Below, piece after piece: positions 19,484 to 30,710 of a stretch of DNA of 64,000 nt. The stretch's first letter is position 1. Every line of letters begins with the position of its first letter. This DNA comes from Callorhinus ursinus (Eukaryota > Chordata > Mammalia > Carnivora > Otariidae). Both the position numbers and the translations under genes were made by a program. The stretch lies in assembly GCF_003265705.1 (NCBI RefSeq), contig NW_020312775.1:3260800-3324799 (forward strand). The letters are read 5' to 3'. The notes below the pieces were generated by a model. The model was not told the DNA's origin and searched no databases. It was given only the letters and a program-made list of their open reading frames with translations.

Positions 19484-22400
19484 ACCATTTATATGCTGCC
19501 TACAAGAAACTCACTTCAGACCTAAAAACACCTGCAGATTGAAAGTGAGCAGATGGAGAACCAAAAGAAAGCCAGAGTAGGCATAGTTGTATCAGACAAA
19601 TCAGATTTTAAAACAAAGACTGTAACAAGAGATGAAGTAGGACACTATTTTATAATAAAGAGGTCTATCCAGCAAGATCGAACAATTGTAAATATTTATT
19701 CCCCCAATGTAGGAGCAGGCAAATGTATAAAGCAATTAATAACAAACATAAAGAATCACATTAATAATAATACAATAATAGTAAAGGACGTTAACACCCC
19801 TTACAGCAATGGACAGATCATCTAAACAGAAAAACAACAATGAAACAGTGGCTTTAAATGACACACTGAACCAGATGGACTTAACAGGTATATTCAGAAT
19901 ACTTCACCCTAAAGCAGCAGAATGCACATTCTTTTCAAGTGCACATGTGACATTCTCCAGAACAGATCACATACTGGGTCACAAATCAGCCCTCAACAAG
20001 TACAAAAAGATGGAGATCATACCGTGCATATTTTCTGACCACAATTCTATGAAACTTGAAGTCAACTACAAGAAACAACTTGGAAAGACCACAAATACAT
20101 AGAAGTTAAAAACACCCTACTAAAGAATGAATGAGTTAACCAGGAAATTAAAGAAGAAATAAAAAAAAATTATGGAAGCAAAGGAAAATGCAAATATGAC
20201 AGTCAAAACCTTGGGATGCAGCAAGTACATAGCAATACAAGCCTACTTCAAGAAGCATAAAAAGCCTTAAATATACAACCTAACCTTACACCTAAATGAG
20301 CTAGAAAAGGTACAGCAAATAAAGCCTAAAGCCAGCAGAAGAAGGAAAATAATAATAATTAGAGCAGAAATAAATGATATAGAAACAAACACCCAGAGAT
20401 CAATGAAACTAAGAGCTGGTTCTTCAAAAGAATTAATAAAATTGATAAACCCTTAGCCAGACTTGTCAAAAAAAAGGACCCAAATAAATAAAGTCACACA
20501 TGAGAGAGGAGAAATAACAACCAACACCACAGAAATACATTTATAAGAAAATATTATGAAAAATTATATGCCAATAAATTGAGCAATCTAGAGAAATGGA
20601 CAAATTCCTAGAAACATGCAAACTACTAAAACTGAAGCAGGAAAAAGTAGAAAATTTGAACAAACTTGTAACCACCAAAGAAATTGAATCAGTAAACAGA
20701 AATCTCCCAAAAACAAAAGTCCTGGGCCAGATGGCTTTCCAAGGGAATTCCAGCAGACTTTTAAAGAAGAGTTAATACCTAGTCTTTCTAAACTGTTCCA
20801 AAATATAGAAATGGAAAAAAAGAAAGTCCAAACTCATTCTATGAGGCCAGCTTTACCTTGATTCCAAAACTAGACACAGATCTCATTAAAAAGGGGAATT
20901 ACAGGCTGGTATTCATGATGAACATGAATGCAAAAATCTCAACAAGATACTAGCAAATCAAATCCAACATTACATTAAAAGAATTATTCACCACAACCAA
21001 GTGGGATTTATTCCTGAGCTACAGGGGTGGTTCAAAATTTGCAAATCAATCAATGTGATACACCACATTAATAAAAGAAAGGATAAGAACTATGTGATCT
21101 TCTCAATAGATGCAGAAAAAGCATTTGACAAGGTATAGCCTCCTTTCTTGGTACAAATCCTCAAAAGCACAGGGATAGAGGGACCATAACTCAACATCAT
21201 AAAGGCCATATACGAAAGACCCAGAGCTAATATCATCCTCAATGGAGAAAAATAGAGCTTTTCCTTCGTGGTCTGTATCAAGACAAGGATGTCCATTCTC
21301 ACCATTGTTATTTAACATACTACTGGAAGCCCTAGCCTCAGCAGTCAGACAACAAAAACAAATAAAATACATCCAAATTAGCAAAGAAGAAGCCAAATTT
21401 TCACTATTCACAGATGACAGGATACTCTATGTAGGAAACTGAAAAGACTCCACTAAAAAACTACTAGAACTGATAAACGAATTCAGCAAAGCTGCATGAC
21501 ATAAAATCCATGTACAGAAATCTGTTGCATTTCTATATACTAACAATGAGGCAGCAGAAAGAAAAATCAAGGAATCAATCCCATTTACAATTGCTCCAAA
21601 AAACAAGATACCTAGGAATAAACCTAACAAAAGAGGTAAAATTTCTGTACTCTGAAAACTATAAAACGCTTATGAAAGAAACTGAAGAGGACACAAAGAA
21701 ATGGAAAAACATGCCGTGCTCATGGATTGGAACAAATACTGTTAAAATGTCTACACTACAAAGCAATTTACACATTTAATACCATCCCTTTCAAAATACC
21801 AACATTTTTCACAGAACTAGAGCAAACCATCCTAAAATTTGCATGGGATGACAAAAGACCCTGAATAGCCTAAACAACCTTGGAACAGAAGAGCAAAACT
21901 GGATGCATCACAATTCCAGACTTCAATCTATATTATAAAGCTGTAGCCATCAAGACAGTATGGTACTGGCACAAAAACAAACACATGGATCAATGGAACA
22001 GAATAAAGAACCCAGAAATGGACTCACAATTATATGGTCGACTAATCTTTAACAAAGCAACAAAGAATATCCAATGGAAAAAAGACAGTATCTTCAACAA
22101 ATCGTGTTGGGAAAACTGTCCAGTAACATGCAAAAAATGAAATGGGACCACTTTCTTACACCATACACAAAAATAAACTCCAAATGTGTGAAAGACCTGA
22201 ATGGGAGACAAGCAACCATCAAAATCCCAGAGAACATCACAGGCAGCAAGCTCTTTGACCTCGGCCATAAGAACTTCTTACTAGACATGTCCAGAGGCAA
22301 GGGAAGCAAAAGAAAAAAAAATGAACTATTAGGACCTCAGCAAGATAAAAACTTCTGTACAGTGAAGGAAACACTTAACAGAACCAAAAGCCAACTTACA

Positions 22401-23105
22401 GAATAGGAGAAGATATTTGCACTTGACATACGTGATAAAGGGTCAGTATCCAGAATCTATAAAGAACTTAGCAAACTCAACACCCAAAAACAATCCAGTT
22501 AAGAAATGGGCGGAACACATAAATAGACATTTCTCCAAAGAAGACATCCAGATGGCCAACAGACACATGGAAAGATGCTCAACATCACTCATCATCAGAG
22601 AAATACAAATAAAACCACAATGAGATACCATCTTACACCTGTCAGAATGGCAAAAATTAACAACATGGGAACCAACAGATGTTGGTGAGGATGCAGAGAA
22701 AAGGGAACCCTCTTACAATGTTGTTGGGAATGCAAACTGGTGCAGCTACTCTGGAAAACAGTATGGAGGTTCCTCAAAAATTAAAAATAGAACTACCCTC
22801 TGACCCAGCAATTTTACTACTAGGTATTTACCCTAAGGGTACAAAAATACTGATTTGAAGGGGCACATGCACCCTGATGTTTAGTGCAGCATTGTCAACA
22901 ATAGCCAAATTATGGAAAGAGCCCCAAAATCCATTGACTGATGAATGGATAAAGAAGAGGTGGTATATATACACAATGCAATATTACTCAGCCATCAAAA
23001 GAATGAAATCTTGTCAATTGCAATGACGTGGATGGAGTTAGTGTGTATTATGGTAAGTCAGAGAAAGACAAATACCATATGATTGCACTCATACCTGGAA
23101 TTTAA
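19365..23105 (+). pseudogene. L1 ORF2 remnant (endonuclease, reverse transcriptase, C-terminal)
   Basis: Domains remain in order. Endonuclease: 19,553-19,825 with KARVGIVVSDKSDFKTKTV, and 19,809-20,102 with TFFSSAHVTFSRTDHILGH and IFSDHNSMKLEVNY. Reverse transcriptase: about 20,400-21,480, including [17 protein letters not shown] text and, at 21,407-21,418, FTDD in place of the usual FADD box. C-terminal region: 21,880-22,410 with [20 protein letters not shown], running to a stop near 23,105. A 31-A run at 19,451-19,481 falls in the N-terminal endonuclease coding part. Multiple stops and frameshifts; no active product. Confidence 0.88.
19451..19481 (+). repeat. 31-nt poly(A) run inside L1 ORF2
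   Basis: A homopolymer of 31 A follows CAGAATGGACT and precedes GGACCATTTATATGC. Other L1 copies have only a short A-run here (lysine codons), so this is an expansion of an existing A-stretch. Confidence 0.9.
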
Positions 23106-23374
23106 GAAACAAAACAGATGATCATAGGGGAAGGGAAAAAATGAGAGGGAAGAAAACCATCAGAGATTCTATAGAGAACAAATTGATGGTCGATAGAGGG
23201 AAGGTGGGTCAGGGGACAGGTTAAATGGTTGATGTGTATTAAGGAGGGCATTTACTGAGTTGAGCACTAGATGTTATATGTAAGTGATGAATCACTAAAT
23301 TCTACTCCTGAAACCAATATTGCACTATATGTTATCTAACTAGAATTTAATGAAAATTTTGAAACAAAACAAAA

Positions 23375-24015
23375 CAAAGATCTAAATCTAAGAGCTAAAA
23401 TTATAAAACTCTGAAGAAAATGTAGAGGTAAATCTGTAGCCTTAGATCAGTCAGTGGTTTCTTAGGTACTATAACAAAGACAGAAGCAACAAAAGAAAAA
23501 AAATAGATAAGTTAGACTTTATCAAAATTAAAAACTTTTGTGCATTAAAGGATATCATCAAGAAAATGGAAAAACAACCAACAGAATGAGAGAAAATATT
23601 TGCAAATCACATTTCTGGTAATGGACTCATAACCAGAATATATAAATAATACAATTCAACAATATAAACACAAACAATCCAATTTCTAAAAAAGACAAAG
23701 GATTTAAATAGACATTTCTCCAAAGAAGACTCTCAGATTCAATAAGTACATTAAAAGATGATTGACATCATTGGTCATTAGGGAAGTGTGAATCAAAACC
23801 ACATGATACCACATCATATCCACTAAGATGGCTAAAATAATGAAAGGAAAGGAAAACAGGAAGTATTGGCAAGTATGTAGAGATGTTGGAACATTTATAC
23901 ATTGTGGGTGGATATATGAATTGGAACAACCACTGTAGAAAACCTTTCAGTGGTTCCTCAAAAAATTAAAAATAGTGTTCCCATATGACCCAGCATTTCC
24001 ATATATATATAGATG

Positions 24016-24050
<35 letters not shown>

Positions 24051-24523
24051 CAAGAGAACTAAAACCGTAGGCACACACACAAACACTTGTACACAAATAT
24101 TCATAGACACATTATTCAAAATAAAATGTGGAAACAACTCAAACCTCCATCAACCAATGAATGGTTAAATAAAACGTGCGATATCCATACAATGAAATAT
24201 TATCAACCATAAAAGGAATGAATTGCTGGCACATGCTACACATATATGAATCTTGAAAACATTATCCTAAGTAAAAGAAGCCAGACACAAAATGTCACAT
24301 AATATAGGATTCCATTTTATAGAAAATGTTCAAAATAAGCAAATCCATAGAGACAGAGAATAGTTTAGTGGTTGTCAGGGATGGTGGGAGGGGTGAATTG
24401 AGTAGTATGGCATTTCTTTTGAGGGTGATAAAATGTTCAGGAATTAGATAGTAATGATGTTTGTACAATAGTGTGAAGGTACTAAAAACCACTGAATTGT
24501 GTGCTTTAAGATAGTCAAAAGAG
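23375..24523 (+). mobile_element. Ancient LINE-1 (L1M) ORF2 3' part and 3'UTR, right segment
   Basis: It resumes the element cut at 17,113: GATAAGTTAGACTTTATC, CATTTCTCCAAAGAAGACTC, GTTCCCATATGACCCAGC, then the 3'UTR ACCACTGAATTGTGTGCTTT. A SINE interrupts it at 24,524, and a short piece resumes after 24,708. It contains a TA microsatellite at 24,001-24,048. Confidence 0.88.
24001..24048. repeat. (TA)n microsatellite in L1M
   Basis: Two TA runs split by GATGGAA. Grown from the TATATA stretch normal for this L1 region. Confidence 0.85.
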
Positions 24524-24708
24524 ACCTTTTTTAAAAAAATAATTTGTTTGAAAGAGTGCAAGCACAATTGGGGGGAAGGGCAGAAGGAGGAGGAGAAGCA
24601 GACTCCCTGCTGAGCAGGGAGCCAGACCTGGGGCTCAATCCCAGGACCCTGAGATCATGACCTGAGCCGAAGTCAGATGCTTAACTGACTGAACCACCCA
24701 GGCACCCC
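24524..24708 (-). mobile_element. CAN-SINE (antisense)
   Basis: GAGAAGCAGACTCCCTGCTG, GGGCTCAATCCCAGGACCC, GATCATGACCTGAGCCG, ending CCACCCAGGCACCCC. It sits at the 3' end of the L1M; L1M-like TTGCATGATGTGAATAATGG follows it. Confidence 0.9.
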
Positions 24709-24734
24709 AAAATGGATCTTGCATGATGTGAATA

Positions 24735-25604
24735 ATGGCTCTGGTCCAAGATGGCAATGTAAGAACACCCTGAACTCACTTTCTCCATGGAACACACCAA
24801 ATTATACCTATTTATAGAGTATTCCTCCTGAAGATTTGAGAACCAACAGAACAGCTTCTGCACAACAAAAGATAGAATATCAGAAGAGAACAGCAAGAGA
24901 GACAGACGTAACAATGAAGGGAACCACAACTCCAGACTGCAAACTGCAGTGGGGAGGGATAGTACTGAGGGACCAAGAACAGATTTGTCTGTCCTTGGGT
25001 ACAGGAAAAAAAAAAGTAATGGTTTAAAAAAGCAACTAGCATATAAAAGAGCCAGCCCTAGAACTCCACCAAACTGGGGCAGAGGAGCTGCCAGAACTCT
25101 CTCTGGATCAGAGGAACTGGAAAGCCACATGGGTTACACACCCCCTTTCACCTTGAAAGCACAGACCAAAGCAGAATCTGGATGCCACAGCCAGCTTGCC
25201 ATTTTAGCAAGCCCTGGGTCCCCTAGCCCACACCAGCCCCAGTAGCACTGGGACACAGAAAAAAAGTAGCAGTTTAAAAGAGCAACTAGCAAATAAAACA
25301 GCCATCCCTAGAACTCCACTTAATGGTGATCAGGGAGGAGGAGCTGCTGGAACTCTCTCCGGGTGGGAGGGACTGATGGACAGTCTATGCTCCCTCTCCA
25401 TTAAAAGCATAGATCAGTGCATAGTCTGGGTGCCCTAACCAGTCTGCTATCTCAGTGAGCCTTGGGTACCTAGCCCACACCAGTTCCAGCCCTCCTACCA
25501 AAGTGGCCACAGGATGGTGCACAAGGGAATACTCATGGTTAGCACTCACCTTTCAAAGTTACTACCTGTACAAAAGGAATCAAATTTTAATTAGAACAGT
25601 CAAC
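24735..25604 (+). mobile_element. Old LINE-1 5'UTR with tandem units
   Basis: It begins TCCAAGATGGCAATGTAAG, the typical 'CAAGATGGC' head of an L1 5'UTR, and continues ACACCCTGAACTCACTTTC, CAGACTGCAAACTGCAGTGG, GTCTGTCCTTGGGTACAGG. Two ~250-bp units, starting at about 25,015 and 25,265, share CAACTAGCATATAAAAGAGC/CAACTAGCAAATAAAACAGC and CCTAGCCCACACCAG. No ORF1 follows. The open frames in this block (e.g. 24,681-25,130 minus) are incidental. Confidence 0.75.
25015..25510 (+). repeat. Tandem duplication, period ~250 bp, within L1 5'UTR
   Basis: Unit 1 (25,015-25,264) and unit 2 (25,265-about 25,510) align throughout: AGAACTCCAC, GAGGAGCTGC, AACTCTCTC and CCTAGCCCACACCAG recur at a constant 249-250 bp offset. 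Divergence between units is substantial, so the duplication is old. Confidence 0.85.
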
Positions 25605-25607
25605 TTT

Positions 25608-25791
25608 GGGCGCCTGGGTGCCTCAGTCAGTTAAGCACCTGCCTTTGGCTCAGGTCATGATTCTGGAGTTCCGGGATCAAGCCCTGCATTGGGGGTCCCT
25701 GCTCAGTGGGGAGTCTGCTTCTCCCTCTCCCTCTGTGTGCTCTCTCTCTCTCAAATAAATAAATAAAATCTTTAAAAAAAATAAAAAAATA
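25608..25791 (+). mobile_element. CAN-SINE
   Basis: Head GGGCGCCTGGGTGCCTCAG, tail AAATAAATAAATAAAATC. Flanks AACAGTCAAC (25,595-25,604) and AACAGTGAAC (25,792-25,801), one mismatch. Confidence 0.93.
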
Positions 25792-25801
25792 AACAGTGAA
25801 C

Positions 25802-26806
25802 ATATCTCATCATTTAAAATATAATTTAGAAGAAATTTAGTCTTTTGCAGAATTTAAGGAATATTTTTGTTGCTTATAGTAAGGTATAACCTCTTTACAA
25901 TTATCAAGATATAAGTTGGATTTGATCAGCTACTTAAATCCTTCTACTCTTGTCATTCTTTTCATGTTATTGCCATTTTTCTTGACTTCTACTTCATTCA
26001 CTTTGGGCATTCCTTAAAAATACTGTTTAAGTCAGAAAAAAGGTATTGCTGATGAACTACTTCTAAAAATACAATGGAGTATTCCACTGTGTTCCCTAAA
26101 CATGAGAAACATTGGATTAGGTATCTGTGGCATTTTGCCTGGGTCTATGGGAAAGTCTTACAGAAAGAAAACAAAAAGTTGAATATGTGTACATTTGATA
26201 CTTGAGATTTCTTCTGTCAAAAAGGATATCATTTTGTGTGACCATACTGACATTTTTTCAAGATGGAATTTCAGTCATCTGGGTTTGAAATGAGACTGCT
26301 AACCCATCGTTCATAGGCCGCAAAGTAGCTAACAGATGTTAATAGCTCTGAGTCACTATTCATCTTGGCTACATTCAAGCTGGTAGCCCATCGCCATAAG
26401 GTAGCTTTTCCCATTCTCAATCTTCACTTCACCTATGGGGTTACTGATTTCAAATAAAGTATTAAAATAAACCTTCTTTCTACTAATCTTCTAAATATCT
26501 CCTTAGTATAATATGTTTTCATTTTTAAAGCTTTTTTTTTTTCTGAATGATGCCTCCTAAAATAATACTGTGATTCCAACTGAGATCAGTTCTTCACTGT
26601 TGAGTCCTAATGGATATGTGAAATCCATACACAGATCTTTAAGCTATAACTATTACTAGACTATCTCCTTAAAAAAAAACTCCTTAAAAACTTGATAAGT
26701 GAAGTTATCAAAGAGACACGGTATCAGTTGGAGGCAATATCATAACACTTTTAAATTAAAATATTTGAGATTTTGAGTTACTCTGAAAGGGAGCTTAACA
26801 ATAATC
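25802..26806. other. Unique stretch, nothing recognised
   Basis: No gene or repeat identified. It has two A- or T-runs (26,530 and 26,672) and moderate complexity. Confidence 0.5.
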
Positions 26807-26808
26807 TG

Positions 26809-27252
26809 CAGTAGTCCCCTTCCTTATCCATAGGGGATATGTTTCAGTATACCTAGTGGATGCCTAAAACCATGAACAGTACTGATCCATATATATATAC
26901 AATTTTTTTCTATACATAAATTTCATAATTTATAAATTAGGCAGAGTAAGAAATTAACAATTGATAACCAAATAGAACAATTATAACCATATACTGTAAT
27001 AAAAGTTATGTGAAAATGGTCTCTCTTTTCTTTCAAAATATCTTATTGTGCCATATTCACCCTTCTTGTGATAATGTGAGGTTATATAATGCCTAAATAA
27101 TGAGATGACGTGAGATAAATGACGTAGGCAGTGACTTAGTGTTATGCTACTATTGACCTTCAGACATCAGAGGATGATTATTTCCAGACTGAGGTTGACT
27201 GCAGGTAACTGAAACCTTGTATAACAAAACCGTGAACAAGTGGGGACTACTG
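26809..27252 (+). mobile_element. MER2-type (Tigger) DNA transposon
   Basis: It starts CAGTAGTCCCCTTCCTTATCC and ends GGGGACTACTG, imperfect terminal inverted repeats. Internal text GGATGCCTAAAACCATGAAC, TATACTGTAATAAAAGTTATG, TTCACCCTTCTTGTGAT and TGACGTAGGCAGTGAC matches the MER2 pattern. A TA dinucleotide follows the right end. The left neighbour is TG, probably a mutated TA target. Non-coding. Confidence 0.88.
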
Positions 27253-27264
27253 TAGAATGATCTT

Positions 27265-27345
27265 TTCTCTAGAAGCTGAGTAACTTGCCCAAAGCCACAA
27301 AGTTTCCTAGTTGCGTAGGCAGAATTGAGATTCCAGAGAATCCAA
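27265..27345 (-). mobile_element. MIR fragment (antisense)
   Basis: GAGTAACTTGCCCAAAGCCAC fits the antisense MIR core (taacttgcccaaggtcacacagc). Short and diverged. Confidence 0.55.
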
Positions 27346-27604
27346 TTAGTACCTTATTGTAGAAGCAGAATGCATGTTTCTCCTCATAAAACTCTGAAAT
27401 CATCTCTTTTTCTTCTATTGGGCTTCTTTTTTACAAAGTAATACTCCCCTTCTCAGCTAGCAAAAATATCTATTTCAACAAACTTTAACTAACATTAAAT
27501 TTAAAAACTAATTTTACACACATCTATTCCTTCCTATGATTTCTAGTTGAATCCAGTCCAATCTGTGATTCCTTATATTGGAATATCTAGGTCAGCATCA
27601 AGCC

Positions 27605-27750
27605 TCTTGATATTATTTCTATTTTATTGATTAAGAAATAGATCAGATAGTTTCAGTGACCCGTCCAAGATGTCACATCTAGTAGGAGTGAGAGCTGGGC
27701 ATGGAATTCATGTCTTCTGATATTCACTTGCAGCTCTTTGCACTGCAACT
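27605..27750 (-). mobile_element. MIR fragment (antisense)
   Basis: ATTTTATTGATTAAGAAATAG, GTGACCCGTCCAAGATGTCAC and AGTAGGAGTGAGAGCTGGG follow the antisense MIR order. Confidence 0.65.
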
Positions 27751-27754
27751 GCAG

Positions 27755-28590
27755 TGCCTGAAAATGTCTTAGCACTCAGCATTTCTTCCAGCTTTGGCTG
27801 TTTGGTAGTCATTATGTCAAGGAGTTATGAAATATCAGACTCTCCTTTTTATTATCAGGCATTCTGTATTCATGGGATTTCAGGGACATTAGTTATAAGC
27901 TATGCTCTCACTACAGAGAAAGATATGGCAAACAGAAATAGATGGAGTGATAGAATAAAAGCTGGTAAAGTGTTTTGATGGCAAAGGTTATGCAAGCACG
28001 AAGGAAGACTCTTCTCACACATTCTGTCAATGGGAAAGAGGAGACTTCGAAGTGCAATTTAATGGCCAAACAGAAGTCATAAGCTGACCAAAACTGTCTG
28101 GATCTTAGTGTCCTTTAATGCGAGTATAAATTATTATTGTGGAGTAATGATGATCATTTTATCCAAGAAATGATGAACAATTCTGTGTACATTTGCCTGA
28201 ATTATTACGCACTGGTGCTCACATAAAAAATGTCATTCAGTACATTTTTGCAGTACTCAATCAAAAGTTATGGCACATGAGTGAAAGCTTTAACCTGAAT
28301 CTGTGGCAAAGTAATAAACTTACTAAAAAAATAAATATCAGTTGTCTTTATTTGGGGACAGCTCACTGACCTGCTCAGTGACCCCTTCTTCAGTTAAGTA
28401 GGTTTAAATACCCCAGATCATTGATGAACACTCATCAAACAGGTAAAGACTCAGTGGCCTACAGAGCAGCTGTTTGCATCCTCAGTTTTAAAGCACTGAC
28501 ACTTTGCTTTCTGAAAAACAATTTTGAAAGACTTTAATTTTTGTACTTGTTAATAAAGATATTCTAGGAAATAAACACAGAACTTTAGTC
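27755..28590. other. Unique stretch, nothing recognised
   Basis: No repeat family seen. An open frame at 27,754-27,978 (74 codons) has no recognisable domain and is treated as chance. Confidence 0.5.
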
Positions 28591-28596
28591 ACTGAT

Positions 28597-28990
28597 GTTC
28601 TCAATGTGTATCTCATTGTGGTTTTAATTTACACCATGAAATTAATGAGTTCAAAAGCATTTCCGTATGTTTACTAGCCATTTGTATTTCTTCTTTCTAA
28701 AACTCCATTTCAAATATTCTGTTGATTTTCCTAATTATTTTTTTATCTCATTCTTACTGATTTGTAGGAGTTTTTTATATTTCCTGGATACTAGTCTTTG
28801 TCAGTTTTTTTTTTTTTGTATTGCAAATATCTTCTACCTTCTATGCCTTGCCATTTTACCCTTTTGATGGCATCTTTTGATAAACAGAAGTTGTTAATTT
28901 TGTATCCTGTGAAGTACATTGAACACATTATATTTATTGACTATAATGTTTCGATGCTCTATTATTTAAGTTACACATGTAAAACCTGAA
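28597..28990 (-). mobile_element. Ancient LINE-1 ORF2 fragment (antisense)
   Basis: TGTATCTCATTGTGGTTTTAA, TTTACTAGCCATTTGTATTTC, TAGGAGTTTTTTATATTTCC, CTGGATACTAGTCTTTGTC: the decayed antisense ORF2 3' region, older than the copy at 960-4757. Confidence 0.85.
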
Positions 28991-29086
28991 TATCTCTCAC
29001 AAAACTAGGGGAGCATATTGAGTGGAAAACAGTAGTCTGTTTTCAACACTACTCCACTGTTAACAACTACCAGATATTTTTCTAGA

Positions 29087-29137
29087 CATGTGTGCGTGTG
29101 TGTGTGTGTATGTGTGTATGCATGTGTATGTATGTGT
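29087..29137. repeat. (TG)n microsatellite
   Basis: GTGTGCGTGTGTGTGTGTATG and following TG/TATG units directly upstream of an MIR. Confidence 0.85.
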
Positions 29138-29147
29138 AAAGAGAAGA

Positions 29148-29384
29148 AGCATAGAGTAATGGTTAAAAGCACAACTGTTGGAATCAGATATTTTGGATTC
29201 AAATATAATCTCCAAGGTTTACCAACTATGTGGCCTTAAGCGAATTGGTTCATTTTTCTCTTTCAGTGTCTTCACTGCAAAATGAAGATAATACTAATAT
29301 TCTTTTAATGGAGTAGCTGTGAAAATAAGCACATGTAAGGCACTTAAATGGGTAGTCCATAAAACAATAAATGCTAACATTTAG
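29148..29384 (+). mobile_element. MIR SINE (sense)
   Basis: Sense order: AGAGTAATGGTTAAAAGCAC, GGATTCAAATATAATC, ACTATGTGGCCTTAAGCGAA, TCTTCACTGCAAAATGAAGAT, AGGCACTTAAATGG, AACAATAAATGCTAACA. A near-complete copy. Confidence 0.85.
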
Positions 29385-29570
29385 CACTTACTATGTGCCA
29401 AGCACTTTTCACGCATTAATCTATTTAACCATCACAATTATTACCTCCATTCTTTTTTTAGATGAAGAAACTAAGGCACAAATATGTTGTGCCCACAGTG
29501 ATACTGATAATAAATGGAAGGACTGATTAGTTTATGAAGCCCAAGCAGTCTGGCTTCAGAGTTCACCTTC
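29385..29570 (-). mobile_element. MIR SINE (antisense), tail-to-tail with the previous one
   Basis: TTAGCACTTACTATGTGCCA, TTTTAGATGAAGAAACTAAG, TGTGCCCACAGTGATACTG: antisense MIR abutting the tail of the sense copy. Confidence 0.75.
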
Positions 29571-29574
29571 TCTT

Positions 29575-30140
29575 TTTTTAATAAAAGTGTATATATTTAA
29601 GTTGTACAACATAATGATTTGATATACAGATATTGAAAAATGATTACTATAGTCAAGCTAATTAACATATCTTCTTTCATATATATATATAATTTTTTTC
29701 TTTTGTGGTGAAAGCACTTGAAATCTACTCTCTTGGCAAATTTCCAGTATTCAATACAATATTATTAATTATAATCATAATGCAATACATTAGATCTGTA
29801 GATTTATTCATCCTACATAACTGAAATTTCTTACTCTTTGACTAATATCTCCCCATTTTGCTCACCTTTCTGCCCCTGTAACCACTATTCCACAGAGTTT
29901 ACATTCTTAACTATTATCCTATATGATGATCTTCCCCTCAAAAATGTTCCTTAGATGTTACTTGATATTACATACATATACAAATACATACTTTAGTGTG
30001 TTTTATTACATAAATAACACCATACTAAATATATTGTACTGTCAATTGTTTTTATTGTTATACAACATATTGTAATCATTCCATGATAGTACTTTATTTT
30101 TTTAAACAACTATGGTGTATATCATAACAGAGTTGTCTAT
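29575..30140 (-). mobile_element. Ancient LINE-1 3' region (antisense), left part
   Basis: TTAAGTTGTACAACATAATG, CAAGCTAATTAACATATC, GAAATCTACTCTCTTGGC, CTCCCCATTTTGCTCACC, a typical antisense L1M 3'UTR. An MST-type LTR interrupts it at 30,141; it continues to about 30,710. Confidence 0.75.
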
Positions 30141-30510
30141 TCTCTTAATTCATTTGGGCTGCTATTGCAAAATACCATAAACTGGGTAACCTGTAAATAA
30201 CAGAAATTTATTTCTCATAATTCCTGGGTTTGGGAAGTCCAAGATCAAGATGCCTGATAGATTCATTATCTGGTGAGAGTCTGCTTCAGGTTCATAGATG
30301 ATAGTATTTTCACTATATCCTCACATGCTAGAAGGAGCAAGCTTGCTCTCTGGGGTCTCTTTTATAAAGGCACTAATCCCAATCATGAAAATTCTATTTC
30401 ATGACCTAATCACCTCTCAAATGCTCTACCTTCTAATACCATCACCTTGGGGGTTAGAATTTCAACATGTGAATTTGGGGACAGGGAACACAAGCATCCA
30501 GACCATAGCA
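30141..30510 (-). mobile_element. MST/THE1-type MaLR LTR (antisense)
   Basis: TTGGGCTGCTATTGCAAAAT, TTTATTTCTCATAATTCC, GCTTGCTCTCTGGGGTCTC, ATGACCTAATCACCTCTC, and the minus-strand start TGCTATGGTCTGGATGC match the MSTA/B layout. The 5-bp TSD TCTAT is intact (30,136-30,140 and 30,511-30,515). No internal sequence, so a solo LTR of an ERVL-MaLR element. Confidence 0.88.
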
Positions 30511-30710
30511 TCTATAATATATCTAAACATTTTATTTTGTTAATGGGCATTCAAGTGGTTTCTATATTTTTGCTATTACAGTCAATGTGGCAATGATCAT
30601 CCTTACACATGCATCTTTTTTGTGTGTGCAAATATTTCTGTAGGATGGATGCCTAGTAATAGAATTTCCTGGTCAAAGTATTTGATGAGTATTTAAGTAT
30701 TTGCTCAGGT
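30511..30710 (-). mobile_element. Ancient LINE-1 3' region (antisense), right part
   Basis: TTTTGTTAATGGGCATTCAAG, GCAAATATTTCTGTAGGATGG, TTCCTGGTCAAAGTATT continue the L1M broken by the LTR. Boundary approximate. Confidence 0.6.

Larger units (their letters stand above)
17114..23374 (+). mobile_element. Near full-length LINE-1 (dead), 6.26 kb
   Basis: Complete L1 layout: 5'UTR (17,114-18,390, with a GA tract at 17,354-17,391), ORF1 remnant, ORF2 remnant, 3'UTR and A-rich end (GAAACAAAACAAAA). The flanks CAAAGACCTAAATCT (17,099-17,113) and CAAAGATCTAAATCT (23,375-23,389) are a 15-bp target duplication with one mismatch, and the target lies inside the ORF2 of an older L1. The head carries the AAATGGAAGAGTAGTAGG-type motif of carnivoran L1 5' ends. 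Stops and frameshifts in both ORFs make it non-autonomous. Confidence 0.95.

Noticed and set aside
24681..25130. 149-codon minus-strand open frame
   Set aside because: It is antisense to an old L1 5'UTR plus a SINE end; no conserved domain seen.
25015..25510. CRISPR-like repeat arrangement
   Set aside because: Only two diverged ~250-bp units, no short regular repeats with spacers; the genome is mammalian.
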